DNA of 64,000 nucleotides from Symplocastrum torsivum CPER-KK1 (lineage in GTDB: Bacteria; Cyanobacteriota; Cyanobacteriia; Cyanobacteriales; Coleofasciculaceae): assembly GCA_019358875.1 (NCBI GenBank), contig JAHHIF010000006.1, forward strand, positions 151,682-215,681, read 5' to 3'. Below the pieces are notes generated by a model. The model had not been told where the DNA came from. It ran no database searches and saw only the letters and a program-made list of their open reading frames with translations. Below, piece by piece: positions 1 to 9,261 of this stretch (the stretch's first letter is position 1; each line of letters opens with the position of its first letter). A program made the position numbers and the translations under genes.

Positions 1-1
1 T

Positions 2-187
2 CTAGCAAGAGAGAACGAGTATTTTAGTAGAGAAATTCGACAACTCCTCTACGGTCGAGGGCGCAATTCATACCGCATCCTTTTCACTATTGTGGAAGGT
101 GAGGATGTATCCACAGTTCGCATTCTCCATATCCGACACGCTGCACAACAAACTCTTGGTGAGAGTCAAGAATCAGAGGAAACCTAA
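2..187 (+). CDS. ParE/RelE-family toxin, C-terminal part only (runs off the window)
   Basis: The window opens inside a reading frame that ends with TAA at 185-187. About 61 residues are visible. The stretch RGRNSYRILFTI followed by STVRILHIRHA is the usual C-terminal half of ParE/RelE-superfamily toxins, where the conserved Arg and Tyr sit on the ribonuclease-like fold. The first half and any antitoxin gene lie outside the window, so activity and partner cannot be judged. Whether it inhibits gyrase (ParE) or cuts mRNA (RelE) cannot be told from this part. Confidence 0.7.
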   Translation, partial: LARENEYFSREIRQLLYGRGRNSYRILFTIVEGEDVSTVRILHIRHAAQQTLGESQESEET

Positions 188-223
188 TACTTTACCTCAT
201 TAGATGGCTGCTTCAAGCGTTGA

Positions 224-1630
224 CTAAGATTGAGAGGATATCTGATGCCATGCTTGAGCTTTGCTAAATCGCCACGTTAGAACACCTGCTGCCACAGCAA
301 GACCGATCGCAAATCCCCACCACAAGCCAACACTACCCAATCCCAACACAAAACCCAACGTGTATCCACAGGTCAAGCCAACTGCCCAATACGCCAGAAT
401 ACCGATCAGTAGAGGAATTTTGGTGTCCTTCAGTCCTCGCAATGCACCAGCCGCCGTTACCTGAACGCCATCAACGAGTTGGAACATTGCCGCCACTCCC
501 AAGAGTGTCTTCGCCAAGCTGACGACAGCTGCATTTGCTGGATCGGCAGTATCAATGTAAAGCGACACAATCGTTCCAGGCACGATCCAAAACACGATGC
601 CCATGATGCCCATAAACACAGCAGCCATGCCAATGCTCACAAATCCCGCCAGTCGTGCCCCTTTGGGATTTTCTTGTCCGATGAGCTGCCCAACCCGCAC
701 CGTGGCTGCCATTGAGATACCGAGCGAAATTGTAAAGGTAACAACTGCCGACTGCAATGCAATTTGGTGAGCGGCTAATGTTACGGTTCCCAACTGCCCC
801 ATCAGCAACGTTACGAAGGCGAAAAATCCGCCCTCTACTGCTGCCAGTACACCAATTGGTACACCTACTCGTACCAGTTCCCAAAAGATTTTGCCGTCAA
901 ACTGATGCAGATTAGCAAAGGCGCCGTAGACCCGAAGCTGAGGTTGACTGAGGATATAGATTGCCAAAGCTACAAACATTCCCCAAATAGACAACGCACT
1001 TGCCCAACCGAGTCCTGCTAGTCCCAATGCAGGAAGTCCAAACTTACCGAATGCCAGTACATAGTTGCCTGCAACGTTGAATAAAGTACCGCAAATCATC
1101 GTCACGATGACAGGGCGGGTTCGGGAGAGCGCTGAGACAAAACTTCTCAACACGGCAAAGCCCAATCCAGGAAAATAGCCCCATGCGATCGCTCTGAGAT
1201 AGCCCTCTGCTAATGCGATGTTTTCAGGTTCTTGCCCCATTAAGCCCAGTAGAGTTCCACTATGCCAGATTAACAGCGTCACCGGAACTGCCAAGATAAC
1301 CGATAACCACAAGCCTTGTCGCACTACTCGCCCAACCTGCTCAACTCGTCCACCTCCATAAGCTTCTGCGGCAAGTGGACTCACGGCTGAGACAATTGCA
1401 GAACCAATATTGAGCAGTAAAAAAAATGTAGCAGCTCCCAATGCTCCTGCGGCAATAATCTGGCTTCCCAGAGCGCCCATCATCACTGTATCCACAAACG
1501 TAGTTGCCGCTTGAGATAGCTGCGCTCCGGCTAGGGGAACGGCTAGAAGCAAGCACTCTTTAATTTCAGCGATGACCCTGGATTTTGACAGTGCGTAAGT
1601 TACGCGAACTGCACGGAAGTTCATTGGCAT
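224..1630 (-). CDS. MATE-family multidrug/Na+ or H+ antiporter
   Basis: This 468-residue protein has the length and the roughly twelve hydrophobic segments of MATE (NorM/DinF type) exporters in the inner membrane. The N-terminal segment near residues 30-55 (AVPLAGAQLSQAATTFVDTV, then MMGALG) is the family's typical first helix. A second copy of the fold begins near residue 245 (LVRVGVPIGV), showing the two-fold repeat of these carriers. They expel cationic drugs or metabolites in exchange for Na+ or H+; the substrate here is unknown. The start could be either of two ATGs two codons apart (1630 or 1624). It stands alone, convergent with the upstream toxin gene. Confidence 0.9.
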   Translation of the reverse strand: MPMNFRAVRVTYALSKSRVIAEIKECLLLAVPLAGAQLSQAATTFVDTVMMGALGSQIIAAGALGAATFFLLLNIGSAIVSAVSPLAAEAYGGGRVEQVGRVVRQGLWLSVILAVPVTLLIWHSGTLLGLMGQEPENIALAEGYLRAIAWGYFPGLGFAVLRSFVSALSRTRPVIVTMICGTLFNVAGNYVLAFGKFGLPALGLAGLGWASALSIWGMFVALAIYILSQPQLRVYGAFANLHQFDGKIFWELVRVGVPIGVLAAVEGGFFAFVTLLMGQLGTVTLAAHQIALQSAVVTFTISLGISMAATVRVGQLIGQENPKGARLAGFVSIGMAAVFMGIMGIVFWIVPGTIVSLYIDTADPANAAVVSLAKTLLGVAAMFQLVDGVQVTAAGALRGLKDTKIPLLIGILAYWAVGLTCGYTLGFVLGLGSVGLWWGFAIGLAVAAGVLTWRFSKAQAWHQISSQS

Positions 1631-1690
1631 CTCCTGGTGATAGCCCTCTCAAGATTGTACTCATTACGTCACCAGGAGGTTCTAGAGTCT

Positions 1691-3058
1691 TTACACCACT
1701 GATAAACTCCGTCGTCCTGTTAGGAGATACGCTGTCATATTTCCTTTGCCTTTAACCTCAATAACTCCTCGTTTCTCGAAAAGATACTGCTCCTTTAAGC
1801 ACTCATAAGTCGCTTCGGAAACCTGAATACTGCCAGCGAGTCCGTGGGATTCCATGCGACTGGCAACGTTTACCGTATCCCCCCACAAGTCGTAGATAAA
1901 GCGTTTTAGACCAATGACTCCAGCGACAACAGGACCTGTGTTGATGCCAATACGGATGCTAAAGGATTGGTTTTGTTCTACATTGAAACGAGCAACTGCC
2001 TGTTGCATATCAAGAGCAAGATTTGCGATCGCCTGTGCATGGTCACTCTTCGGTATTGGTAAGCCTGCAACAACCATGTAAGCATCTCCAATCGTCTTAA
2101 TCTTTTCTGCTTCATGCTTTTCAGCAATCTCGTCAAACATTGAAAAAAGCCGATTGAGCAACACGACTACTTCCGCTGCTGAGATTCTGGACGATATCTG
2201 CGTAAAACCGACAACATCAGCAAACAAGACTGTTGCATCAGGGAACTGGTCAGCAATTGTATGTTGGTCATGCTTAAGTCGTTGAGCGATCGATTCAGGC
2301 AAGATATTGATTAGTAGTCGCTCCGTCCTTGCCCGTTCAGCTTCCAGTTTCTGGTAAGCCATTTCGATTTCTCGACGGGCGTGAAACTCAGAGCGTTGTA
2401 GCCGTTCATACAAGAATACAGAAATATTGCAGATACAGCAGAACCAGAACAGGTAGAGATTCAACTGCCAGTCAGAGTAACTTTGTCGATTTATACTCAA
2501 ACCAAAGGCACTATTCACGGCAAGATAGCACAAGGGCGCACTCAACTGTGAAACCAAGTGGAGACGCCAGCGTACCGGGATGAGCGTGGCTTGCGCCAGA
2601 AATGCGAATGTCCAGATATAGGGATTTGCTGCCGCATTTCCTGCAACTGCCGCTCCAATTTGGGGCACCAAAATTACTGACCAAGAGAATCCCAAAAAGA
2701 GCAGTCCTGGGTAGCGATATGCAAATGGAGTTTTAAGCAGTGCCAAGCAGCCAAGTAGACATAAGCCTAAAACGGCATAGCTTATTATCTTTGACCATGC
2801 GATCGCCTTATCTAAGGAAGACATCCATAGAATAAAGATGACAACTGTGAAGGCAACACCGAGAGCAATCCACAGGGTAAGACGTAAGCGATTCCTCAAG
2901 AAACTATTGCGCCAAACCTCATAGTCTGCTGACCAAGTGGCTGACAAACTCACCTTTAAGAAGGCTAGCCCCTGTCTAACTGGCACTGCCAGTTCTTTCA
3001 TCCCTAACCGTGCTTGCATCATTAGCGGCTTTCCCTGCACAGCGTGTGATTTCGCCAA
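1691..3058 (-). CDS. Membrane-anchored class III adenylate cyclase
   Basis: This 455-residue protein makes a cyclic nucleotide at the inner membrane. Residues about 60-215 form roughly six hydrophobic segments. A short coiled coil (about 225-250) leads into a class III cyclase domain (about 270-430). The two metal-binding aspartates are in VLFADVVGFT and KTIGDAYM. A lysine in the EKIKTIGD stretch and an aspartate in YDLWGDTVNVASRM occupy the purine-recognition positions of adenylate rather than guanylate cyclases; the Asn and Arg of VNVASRM are the transition-state pair. Cyanobacteria use such enzymes for cAMP signalling. The input that the membrane part senses is unknown. Confidence 0.9.
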   Translation of the reverse strand: MAKSHAVQGKPLMMQARLGMKELAVPVRQGLAFLKVSLSATWSADYEVWRNSFLRNRLRLTLWIALGVAFTVVIFILWMSSLDKAIAWSKIISYAVLGLCLLGCLALLKTPFAYRYPGLLFLGFSWSVILVPQIGAAVAGNAAANPYIWTFAFLAQATLIPVRWRLHLVSQLSAPLCYLAVNSAFGLSINRQSYSDWQLNLYLFWFCCICNISVFLYERLQRSEFHARREIEMAYQKLEAERARTERLLINILPESIAQRLKHDQHTIADQFPDATVLFADVVGFTQISSRISAAEVVVLLNRLFSMFDEIAEKHEAEKIKTIGDAYMVVAGLPIPKSDHAQAIANLALDMQQAVARFNVEQNQSFSIRIGINTGPVVAGVIGLKRFIYDLWGDTVNVASRMESHGLAGSIQVSEATYECLKEQYLFEKRGVIEVKGKGNMTAYLLTGRRSLSVV

Positions 3059-3274
3059 TAACTATCCCTAGTTCTAACGTCATCTAGTACTACTTTAGAC
3101 GTAGGAACTGCCGTTATCTATGTTGAAAGCCACTTTGGGTACGATCCAAAAGCTGTTTGGTTCATTTTGTTGTTAGTTTTTGGTTGTTGGTTGTTTGTAA
3201 AAGATACAAATAACAAATAACAAACAATCAACAACAAAGCGGCGCAAAGCCCGCCGCTTTCTATGCACATCAGC

Positions 3275-4357
3275 TTACAGATTTGCTGCCAATGCCCGTC
3301 GCTTCAAAATTACCATATTCGAGCCGACAACTGGACTTCGGGCAAGTAGTGTGCTATTAAGGTCAGTGATTTCTAGTTTGCTAAAATCCAGTTCGTTAGA
3401 GCGGCTGAGGATGTCATCTGCTAACTTATTCTGCTGAGAGTCCTTGAGTTCGTACCAGCCATCACTGACTTTAACAACCAGACAGCTTCCTTGGAAATTC
3501 GCTTCGATGGACTGAATCAAGCCATTGCCGTACTGCTGGGTGACTTCAGCAACTTGATTTTGAATGCCAGCAATCAAGCTTTGCTCTGGGGTGAGTTCAG
3601 GTGGAGGTGGGGGTTCAACTTCCAGAGGTTGCGGCGGCTCAGGTGCTTTCAATTCTGATGGTGCGTCGATACTATTAGGAGGTGCTTTTGCTACCTGTGC
3701 AGGTGTCTTGGGGAGAAGTGCTGCCGTTGTTATGAGAAGAACGACTACGATAGATGCGATCACACCTGTTAGTCCCCAATCTGACAGCTTTTCATTCCAA
3801 GCGGCTGGTAGTAGAGAGCGGACTTTGACTAATATACCATCCCAAACAGCTTGAACACGCCCAAAACTAGGAAGAATGCGATCGGTCAGTTTCGGCTTAG
3901 GGGGTTGGGGCATCTGCTTATCAGTAGGCTTCTGGGATACTGGTTTTGGTACTGCTGTCGGGATATCCAATGCTGGTGTAGAAACAACGGGTTCCGTTGC
4001 TGGGTTTAGCACTTCTGTCGGGGTGTCTGCGACTTGTGCAGGAGTAACAGGTTCCACAACACTACTGATGGAGTCTGGTTCTGCTGTTACTGTCGTTGTA
4101 TCTAAGACGGGTGCAGAGGGTAGTGTCGATGTCGGCGGTGCCGCCGTTTGGGGAAGCTGACTAACGGGTTCTGCCTCCAGTTGCTCCACAATCTCTTCTA
4201 GTCGGTCAATGGTTCCTCGCAGAACTTTGATACTTTGAGCCTTCAAAAACGGTTGCTTTTGCTTCCCCAATTTTGCTGGGTTCGCTTTATCGGGTTTCGA
4301 TGGTGTTTGAGGTTCATAATTCATAGATTCCGGCTGCTTCTGTTGGTCTTCTGACAT
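3275..4357 (-). CDS. Uncharacterised proline-rich single-pass membrane protein
   Basis: I chose the ATG at 4357 (MSEDQQKQPE) because a good ribosome site (GGGAGGGAG) lies just before it; an in-frame ATG 36 bases upstream has none. The 360-residue product has a low-complexity N-terminal half rich in Pro, Thr and Val (repeats of the TPAQVADTPTEVLNPATEP type). One membrane helix follows at about residues 205-225, then a Pro-rich linker, and a globular C-terminal domain of about 100 residues with a SCLVVKVSDGWYEL stretch. I do not recognise a named family. The layout suggests a cytoplasmic disordered tail with an extracytoplasmic folded domain. Confidence 0.7.
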   Translation of the reverse strand: MSEDQQKQPESMNYEPQTPSKPDKANPAKLGKQKQPFLKAQSIKVLRGTIDRLEEIVEQLEAEPVSQLPQTAAPPTSTLPSAPVLDTTTVTAEPDSISSVVEPVTPAQVADTPTEVLNPATEPVVSTPALDIPTAVPKPVSQKPTDKQMPQPPKPKLTDRILPSFGRVQAVWDGILVKVRSLLPAAWNEKLSDWGLTGVIASIVVVLLITTAALLPKTPAQVAKAPPNSIDAPSELKAPEPPQPLEVEPPPPPELTPEQSLIAGIQNQVAEVTQQYGNGLIQSIEANFQGSCLVVKVSDGWYELKDSQQNKLADDILSRSNELDFSKLEITDLNSTLLARSPVVGSNMVILKRRALAANL

Positions 4358-4502
4358 TGAATCTCCCTCCCAGGCAGCACCAATCTGCTTCAATACGATA
4401 GATTCTTACTGGAAGCTGCCACTACAAGCACAAATCTATCACTTCTGTCAGGCTTGCCTTCAGTCTAAAAGCTGAAGATTACTGATTATCAACTCGACAT
4501 CT

Positions 4503-5459
4503 ATGAGCATGAAACGTCGTCAATTTCTAATTTTAAGTACCCTCAGTGGCTTGGGTTTAGCAATTTTTGCCAAACTATTCCGTAGTCAGACAGCGCAAAG
4601 TTCTAATTCCAAATCGACTGATACAACTAATCTCGCCTCGGAACCCGCAGCATCAACGTTAGCTGACACCCCAAGCAACCCAACAGGAGAGAAGCCTCTA
4701 CTACGCTTTGTTTCTGTGGCAGACACAGGCACAGGTGCAACAGGACAATATGCCGTAGCGACGGCGATGTCCCGTCATCAGCAGCTAAATCCCTACGATT
4801 TGGTAATTTTGGCGGGTGACAATATCTACAACAACGGTGAGATTGAAAAGATTGGTGCAGTATTTGAGCGACCCTATCAAGCATTGCTACAACAGGGCGT
4901 TAAGTTTCAAGCTTGCCTTGGTAATCATGACATCCGTACCGATAATGGTGACCCTCAAGTAAGTTACTCTGGCTTCAATATGCCAGGACGTTACTACACT
5001 TTTCGTCGCGGTGATGTGCAATTTTTTGCCCTTGATACGAATGGCAATGCTGATTGGAACGCGCAGTTACCTTGGTTAGAAGAAGAACTCAGCCGCAGTG
5101 ATGCTCCTTGGAAAATTGTATTTGGACACCATCAGATTTACTCTTCAGGTCACTATGGGCTAAATCAACCGTTTGTGCAAACCCTCACGCCTCTCTTCAA
5201 AAAGTACGGGGTGCAGCTATATATCAACGGTCATGACCATCACTATGAGCGCAGCAAAGTGATTAATGGTACTACCTATTTGATTTGTGGAGCGGGTGCA
5301 GGGACTCGACCTGTGGGGAATTCAGAATGGACGGCACATTCCGCAGAACAGCTAAGTTTTGCCGCGTATGAAGTGTATCGCGATCGCATTATCATCAGCG
5401 GTATTGGCACTGATAACCAAGTCTTTGACCAAGGCATCATCCGATTAGAATCAGCCTAA
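4503..5459 (+). CDS. Tat-type exported metallophosphoesterase (purple acid phosphatase-like)
   Basis: This 318-residue enzyme carries the calcineurin-like set of metal-binding motifs: SVADTGTG, AGDNIYNNG, LGNHDIR, GHHQIYSSG and NGHDHHYER, in the expected order. It should hydrolyse phosphate esters with a binuclear metal centre, as purple acid phosphatases do. The N-terminus (KRRQFLILS plus a hydrophobic stretch) resembles a twin-arginine signal, so export in the folded state is likely. The substrate is unknown. A short copy of its own 3' end lies just downstream (5538-5613). Confidence 0.88.
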   Translation: MSMKRRQFLILSTLSGLGLAIFAKLFRSQTAQSSNSKSTDTTNLASEPAASTLADTPSNPTGEKPLLRFVSVADTGTGATGQYAVATAMSRHQQLNPYDLVILAGDNIYNNGEIEKIGAVFERPYQALLQQGVKFQACLGNHDIRTDNGDPQVSYSGFNMPGRYYTFRRGDVQFFALDTNGNADWNAQLPWLEEELSRSDAPWKIVFGHHQIYSSGHYGLNQPFVQTLTPLFKKYGVQLYINGHDHHYERSKVINGTTYLICGAGAGTRPVGNSEWTAHSAEQLSFAAYEVYRDRIIISGIGTDNQVFDQGIIRLESA

Positions 5460-5537
5460 TGCGATCGCTTGGAGTAGATCCAGAGTCTTTGAAGTGAGAA
5501 GGTGCGATCGCGTTTATTTGTGGGATGTTTCAAAAAT

Positions 5538-5613
5538 CGCACTATCATCAGCGGTATCAACACCAACAATCAAGTCTTTGCTCAAGGCATCATCCCATTG
5601 CAGCCAGCTAATT
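5538..5613 (+). pseudogene. Duplicated 3'-end scrap of the metallophosphoesterase gene
   Basis: Read in frame, this stretch gives RTIISGINTNNQVFAQGI, closely matching RIIISGIGTDNQVFDQGI at the end of the upstream gene (about 5388-5450). There is no start codon and no catalytic motif. It is best read as the remaining tail of a second, tandem copy that was deleted, perhaps when the Septu-like pair just downstream (starting at 5620) was inserted or rearranged. Confidence 0.75.
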
Positions 5614-5619
5614 TGAACT

Positions 5620-6939
5620 ATGAAAGTCAAGCGCCTTAGCATGATCTCATTTCGGGGAATTAGTGACCTGACGCTAGAGTTCGACGAGACTGAGCCAATA
5701 GTGTTCATTGGTATCAATGGGGTTGGAAAATCCAGTATTCTGAACTGTCTGACCATTCTTCTGTCTTGGCTTATAGCTCGGATTCAGTTTGATCCGAACG
5801 CTGGAGGCTCAATCATGAGAAGGCACAATGGACAGCTTGTCACTATACGGCAAAGAGACCTCGCAGAAGGACAGTTCCTTAAGCAAGAGGATATCAAGAA
5901 TGGAGAGAAGAAAACGCACAATGAGATTACAATTTCATTCGACTCTCAGGAAGTAAAGTGGTCTATCACTGGGCTTCAGACAGTACATAAGGCAAATACA
6001 AGTCTCAATATTGAAGAGTTAGAGCCATTTACAAACAACAAGCGTCATCAGTGGGAAGAAAGTTCCGAAGCCAATATACCTCTAGTGATTTACTACCCGG
6101 TCAATCGTACAGTTCTTGATGTTCCTCTGGGGATGCCGAAGGAGTATTCATTTAAACAGGTAGATGCCTATGAACAAGCACTGAATGGGGTACAAATTGG
6201 TTTCGGTAGCTTCTTCCAATGGTTCAGAGCTATAGAAGATTTAGAGAACGAGGAACGGCGAGATAACCCTAATTACCGAAACCGACAGATAGAAGCAGTG
6301 AGACAAGCTATCTATTCACTGTTACCTGGATTCTCGAACTTGCGAGTCAAGCGATCGCCTTTACGAATGACTGTAAATAAACAAGGAGAGGAACTCATCG
6401 TTAATCAGTTGTCTGATGGTGAGAAAGGCTTGCTGGCAATGGTGGGTGATTTGGCGAGACGTTTGGCAATTGCCAACCCAGGTTTAGAAAATCCGCGAGA
6501 AGGTAGCGGTGTTGTCCTGATTGACGAAATTGAACTGCACCTTCACCCAAAATGGCAACGTGAAGTTATTCCAGCTTTGAGAAGAACCTTCCAGAACTGC
6601 CAATTTATTGTTACAACCCATTCACCCCAAGTAATTAGCGATGTCAAACCGGATAGCATCTACATCTTAGAAGCAACACCTGAAGGTATTGTCGCCAAAC
6701 GTCCAGACAGTTCCTTCGGCAGAGACAGCAATTATATCCTTGAAGTCCTTATGGATACTGCAGCTCGTAAGGAGAAAATTAAGGATGAGCTTTTAGAGCT
6801 ATTTCGACTCATTGACAAGGGAGATCTTGATGGTTCTCGTCAATTGCGTCAACAAATCGCTGACAAAATTGGCTCTGATGAGCCGCAGTTAGTTAAAGCA
6901 GATGTACTGCTCCGGCGAAAGGAGATTCTGAATCGGTGA
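5620..6939 (+). CDS. ptuA: Septu-like ATPase (PtuA)
   Basis: This 439-residue ABC/SMC-type ATPase has its Walker A at the N-terminus (GINGVGKSS, about residues 33-41), an ABC signature-like NQLSDGEKGLLA near residue 265, Walker B in GVVLIDEIELHLHP, and a switch histidine in FIVTTHSPQ. This is the AAA_21/OLD-like layout of PtuA. It overlaps the next gene by four bases and that gene encodes an HNH nuclease, which is the two-gene Septu anti-phage arrangement: the ATPase forms the scaffold or sensor and the partner cuts nucleic acid. No reverse transcriptase or msr/msd is seen, so it is not a retron version. Septu is an inference from family and gene order. Confidence 0.75.
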   Translation: MKVKRLSMISFRGISDLTLEFDETEPIVFIGINGVGKSSILNCLTILLSWLIARIQFDPNAGGSIMRRHNGQLVTIRQRDLAEGQFLKQEDIKNGEKKTHNEITISFDSQEVKWSITGLQTVHKANTSLNIEELEPFTNNKRHQWEESSEANIPLVIYYPVNRTVLDVPLGMPKEYSFKQVDAYEQALNGVQIGFGSFFQWFRAIEDLENEERRDNPNYRNRQIEAVRQAIYSLLPGFSNLRVKRSPLRMTVNKQGEELIVNQLSDGEKGLLAMVGDLARRLAIANPGLENPREGSGVVLIDEIELHLHPKWQREVIPALRRTFQNCQFIVTTHSPQVISDVKPDSIYILEATPEGIVAKRPDSSFGRDSNYILEVLMDTAARKEKIKDELLELFRLIDKGDLDGSRQLRQQIADKIGSDEPQLVKADVLLRRKEILNR

Positions 6940-7622
6940 GATATATCCGGAAGGGCGACGAACCAGAGAGCTTTACGGCTTGGAAAGAGCGGCAGAAGAA
7001 TAGGGGAAATCCACTCACCTGGAAAGCCTTCCGCCGCCGCGTAACAGTGAAAAACGATGTGTATGATGCACTGCTGTGGGAGCAAGGTTATGTATGTTGC
7101 TACTGCGGGATGCAAATCACCAGAGATACTAGCCATTTTGAGCATTTCAAGCCCAAGAGCAACATCACTTATGCCCACCAAGTACTGGATTATAGGAATC
7201 TGCTGGTTTCATGCAAAGGAGAAAGTGAAGACTCAGAAGAAAGTGAAGAAGAACACCGCGTACCTGTACATTGTGGACACAAAAAAGATAAGTGGTACGA
7301 TGAGCAACTGATGGTTTCGCCTTTAGATGTGAACTGTGCTAGTTTCTTTCGGTACTCAGCTTCTGGTGAAATCCTACCGACAGATGAGCCAGACAAGCAA
7401 GAAGCTGCTAAAACAACCATTGAAAAACTTGGACTCGACATTGAAAAGCTAAGACTGATACGGAGTGCGGCGATTGATGGAGCCTTGCTTGCTATTGAGG
7501 GACTTACAGACGAAGAGATACAACGGTTCTCTCAAGACTTTGAGCAGTTAAATGATCAGGGAAAATATCAACCCTTCTGTTTTGCGATCGCCTATATTCT
7601 CAAGCAGTATTTTGTTACTTAA
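6936..7622 (+). CDS. ptuB: Septu-like HNH endonuclease (PtuB, TIGR02646-type)
   Basis: This 228-residue protein starts with GTG at 6936, overlapping the stop of the ATPase gene; AGGAG about ten bases upstream fits as its ribosome site. It carries an HNH core: CCYCGMQITRDTSHFEHFKP (about residues 49-68) with paired cysteines and the His-x-x-His of the first motif, then DYRNLLVSCKG with the Asn, and a later CGHKKDK. This is the TIGR02646/PtuB type of nuclease found with PtuA. Translational coupling suggests equal production of the two partners. The DNA or RNA target is not predictable. Confidence 0.78.
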   Translation: MRYIRKGDEPESFTAWKERQKNRGNPLTWKAFRRRVTVKNDVYDALLWEQGYVCCYCGMQITRDTSHFEHFKPKSNITYAHQVLDYRNLLVSCKGESEDSEESEEEHRVPVHCGHKKDKWYDEQLMVSPLDVNCASFFRYSASGEILPTDEPDKQEAAKTTIEKLGLDIEKLRLIRSAAIDGALLAIEGLTDEEIQRFSQDFEQLNDQGKYQPFCFAIAYILKQYFVT

Positions 7623-7674
7623 ATGATTAGTGTACTCACGGCTAACTGCTATAACGACTTTAACAGTTGGGTTG

Positions 7675-8853
7675 TCAAGTCATAATCGTTTTAGTCTCCT
7701 TACTCTCCCTGCCATACTTCTCCAAAGCCCAAATTAATACGGGAAGATATAGATTGATTGCCATTAGTCGTACTAGATGAGCTGCTGTTATTGTCTCAAC
7801 ATTGTGATTTAAGACTAAAGCAATCAATATCATTTCTGGAGAACCTCCAGGTACTGCCATCAGCAAACAAGTTAGCCAGTCCCAATGTGTCAAAAACATT
7901 GTGATTCCTGCTGCTATGAATCCCGCTAAAAACGTTAGCGCGACAGGAATTGATGTCAAGGCAATTGTACGCCTTTCAAGATTTGGATTGATTCCCCAGT
8001 ACTCACCAATCGTAATTCCCAGTAATGTCTGACCTATTAAATTTACCAAAGGTGGCACATTAAAGTTAAAGGGAGGGGAAAAAGGAAGCTGGATTAATAA
8101 ATAGTTACAAGCTACCCCCACTAAAATAGAGCAAAATAAATAAGGAGCAGGAACTTTAAATTTACTTCCAATACGAGCCGCAATGGCTGTTATGGACAGA
8201 ACTAAACTTAGTAGTAATAAATACTGGAGATTAAATTGAGATAAATCTTTGCTTAGGGAGGAGATAATTAGGTTGATGTCATGAGGTGTAGAAACATTGG
8301 TGATTAGAGGGATTATTAAGATGATTCCTGTAAAACGAATTAATTGAACCAATGAAACGAGTGATACATTTTTTCCATAATCTGCTGCTATGCTTGCCAT
8401 AATTCCTATATTGCCAGGAACAACAGCCAGCATAGCGCTTAACAAATCTACCTTAGCAATATGTGAATAGATGTAGCCAATAAGGATACTACTTAATAGC
8501 AAAAGTATGCTTGTGAATGTCAAAATCGGTAGCTTGAAGAAAATATTTGCTAGATTACTATGAGCGATCGAAACCCCGATAGTAAGACCCACAAGAACCT
8601 GCCCGATTTTTCTAACATTTGTGTTCGGTTTAATCTGAATTTTGTAGACGATACGATAGAAATAAGCGACTAATGCGCCAGCAGTAATTCCACTTAAAAT
8701 TGCAGAACCTGCTCCAGCACCAATCTGCATAAAAACGAAGCTAAGTAAAAAACCTAGAATCATTTCTAGACCAACAAGCGAATACTTAGGAATGAATGTC
8801 AGCCAGGGTCTAACAAACGAACGCAAATGAATCTGGCTAATTTTTAGTGCCAT
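7675..8853 (-). CDS. AbrB-family integral membrane protein (PF05145 type)
   Basis: This 392-residue protein is very hydrophobic, with about ten to eleven membrane segments in two similar halves. The repeated signatures VPGNIGIMASIAADYG and VPGGSPEMILIALVLNH are typical of the family often mis-named ammonia monooxygenase or AbrB regulator. It is a membrane protein, not the DNA-binding AbrB of cyanobacteria. The transported substrate is unknown. It is convergent with the Septu-like pair, separated by about 50 bp. Confidence 0.82.
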   Translation of the reverse strand: MALKISQIHLRSFVRPWLTFIPKYSLVGLEMILGFLLSFVFMQIGAGAGSAILSGITAGALVAYFYRIVYKIQIKPNTNVRKIGQVLVGLTIGVSIAHSNLANIFFKLPILTFTSILLLLSSILIGYIYSHIAKVDLLSAMLAVVPGNIGIMASIAADYGKNVSLVSLVQLIRFTGIILIIPLITNVSTPHDINLIISSLSKDLSQFNLQYLLLLSLVLSITAIAARIGSKFKVPAPYLFCSILVGVACNYLLIQLPFSPPFNFNVPPLVNLIGQTLLGITIGEYWGINPNLERRTIALTSIPVALTFLAGFIAAGITMFLTHWDWLTCLLMAVPGGSPEMILIALVLNHNVETITAAHLVRLMAINLYLPVLIWALEKYGRESKETKTIMT

Positions 8854-9063
8854 ATCAAGATCTGCTTTAAAAGAGTCAAAATATAAATTTAATTTTAGCT
8901 CTTTTAACGAATCTTAACAATTTTCTTTTTTGGATAAGCTATTAATGAATTTTTATAACTAAACCAGCTCGGTAGAAATAATTCAACCGTAAAAACTCAC
9001 CCCTGCCTTCAGAACTGAGGGAAAGTTTCACCCCGAATGTGTAGCATCTTCTCCTGGCAGCTT

Positions 9064-9237
9064 TTATGAAATAGGACGAGAAGCAAGAGGCGCAAGATAC
9101 TGAGAAATAAAGGCATTGCTACGAAATAACGCAGCCAAATTCGGTAGAACCCCAATCGCAAATCCCTGATTCAACTTACAAAAGTTTACCAAGAAAGCTA
9201 CTCCCTGAGCGTTGTTCCCGCTTTCTAAGGGGATGTG
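9064..9237 (-). pseudogene. Gene remnant without a start codon
   Basis: In the 408-bp gap between the AbrB-type gene and the response regulator there is one open stretch of about 57 codons. It lies between a TGA and a TAA and includes NQGFAIGVLPNLAALFRSN. It has no ATG or GTG start, but its composition looks coding (hydrophobic plus Arg/Asn pattern). I do not recognise the family. It is probably the C-terminal scrap of a lost gene. Confidence 0.35.
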
Positions 9238-9261
9238 TCATTGAACGTCAGCAACACTCGT

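Noticed and set aside
5620..7622. Septu-like unit considered as a retron
   Set aside because: No reverse transcriptase gene and no msr/msd-like inverted repeat are found on either side.
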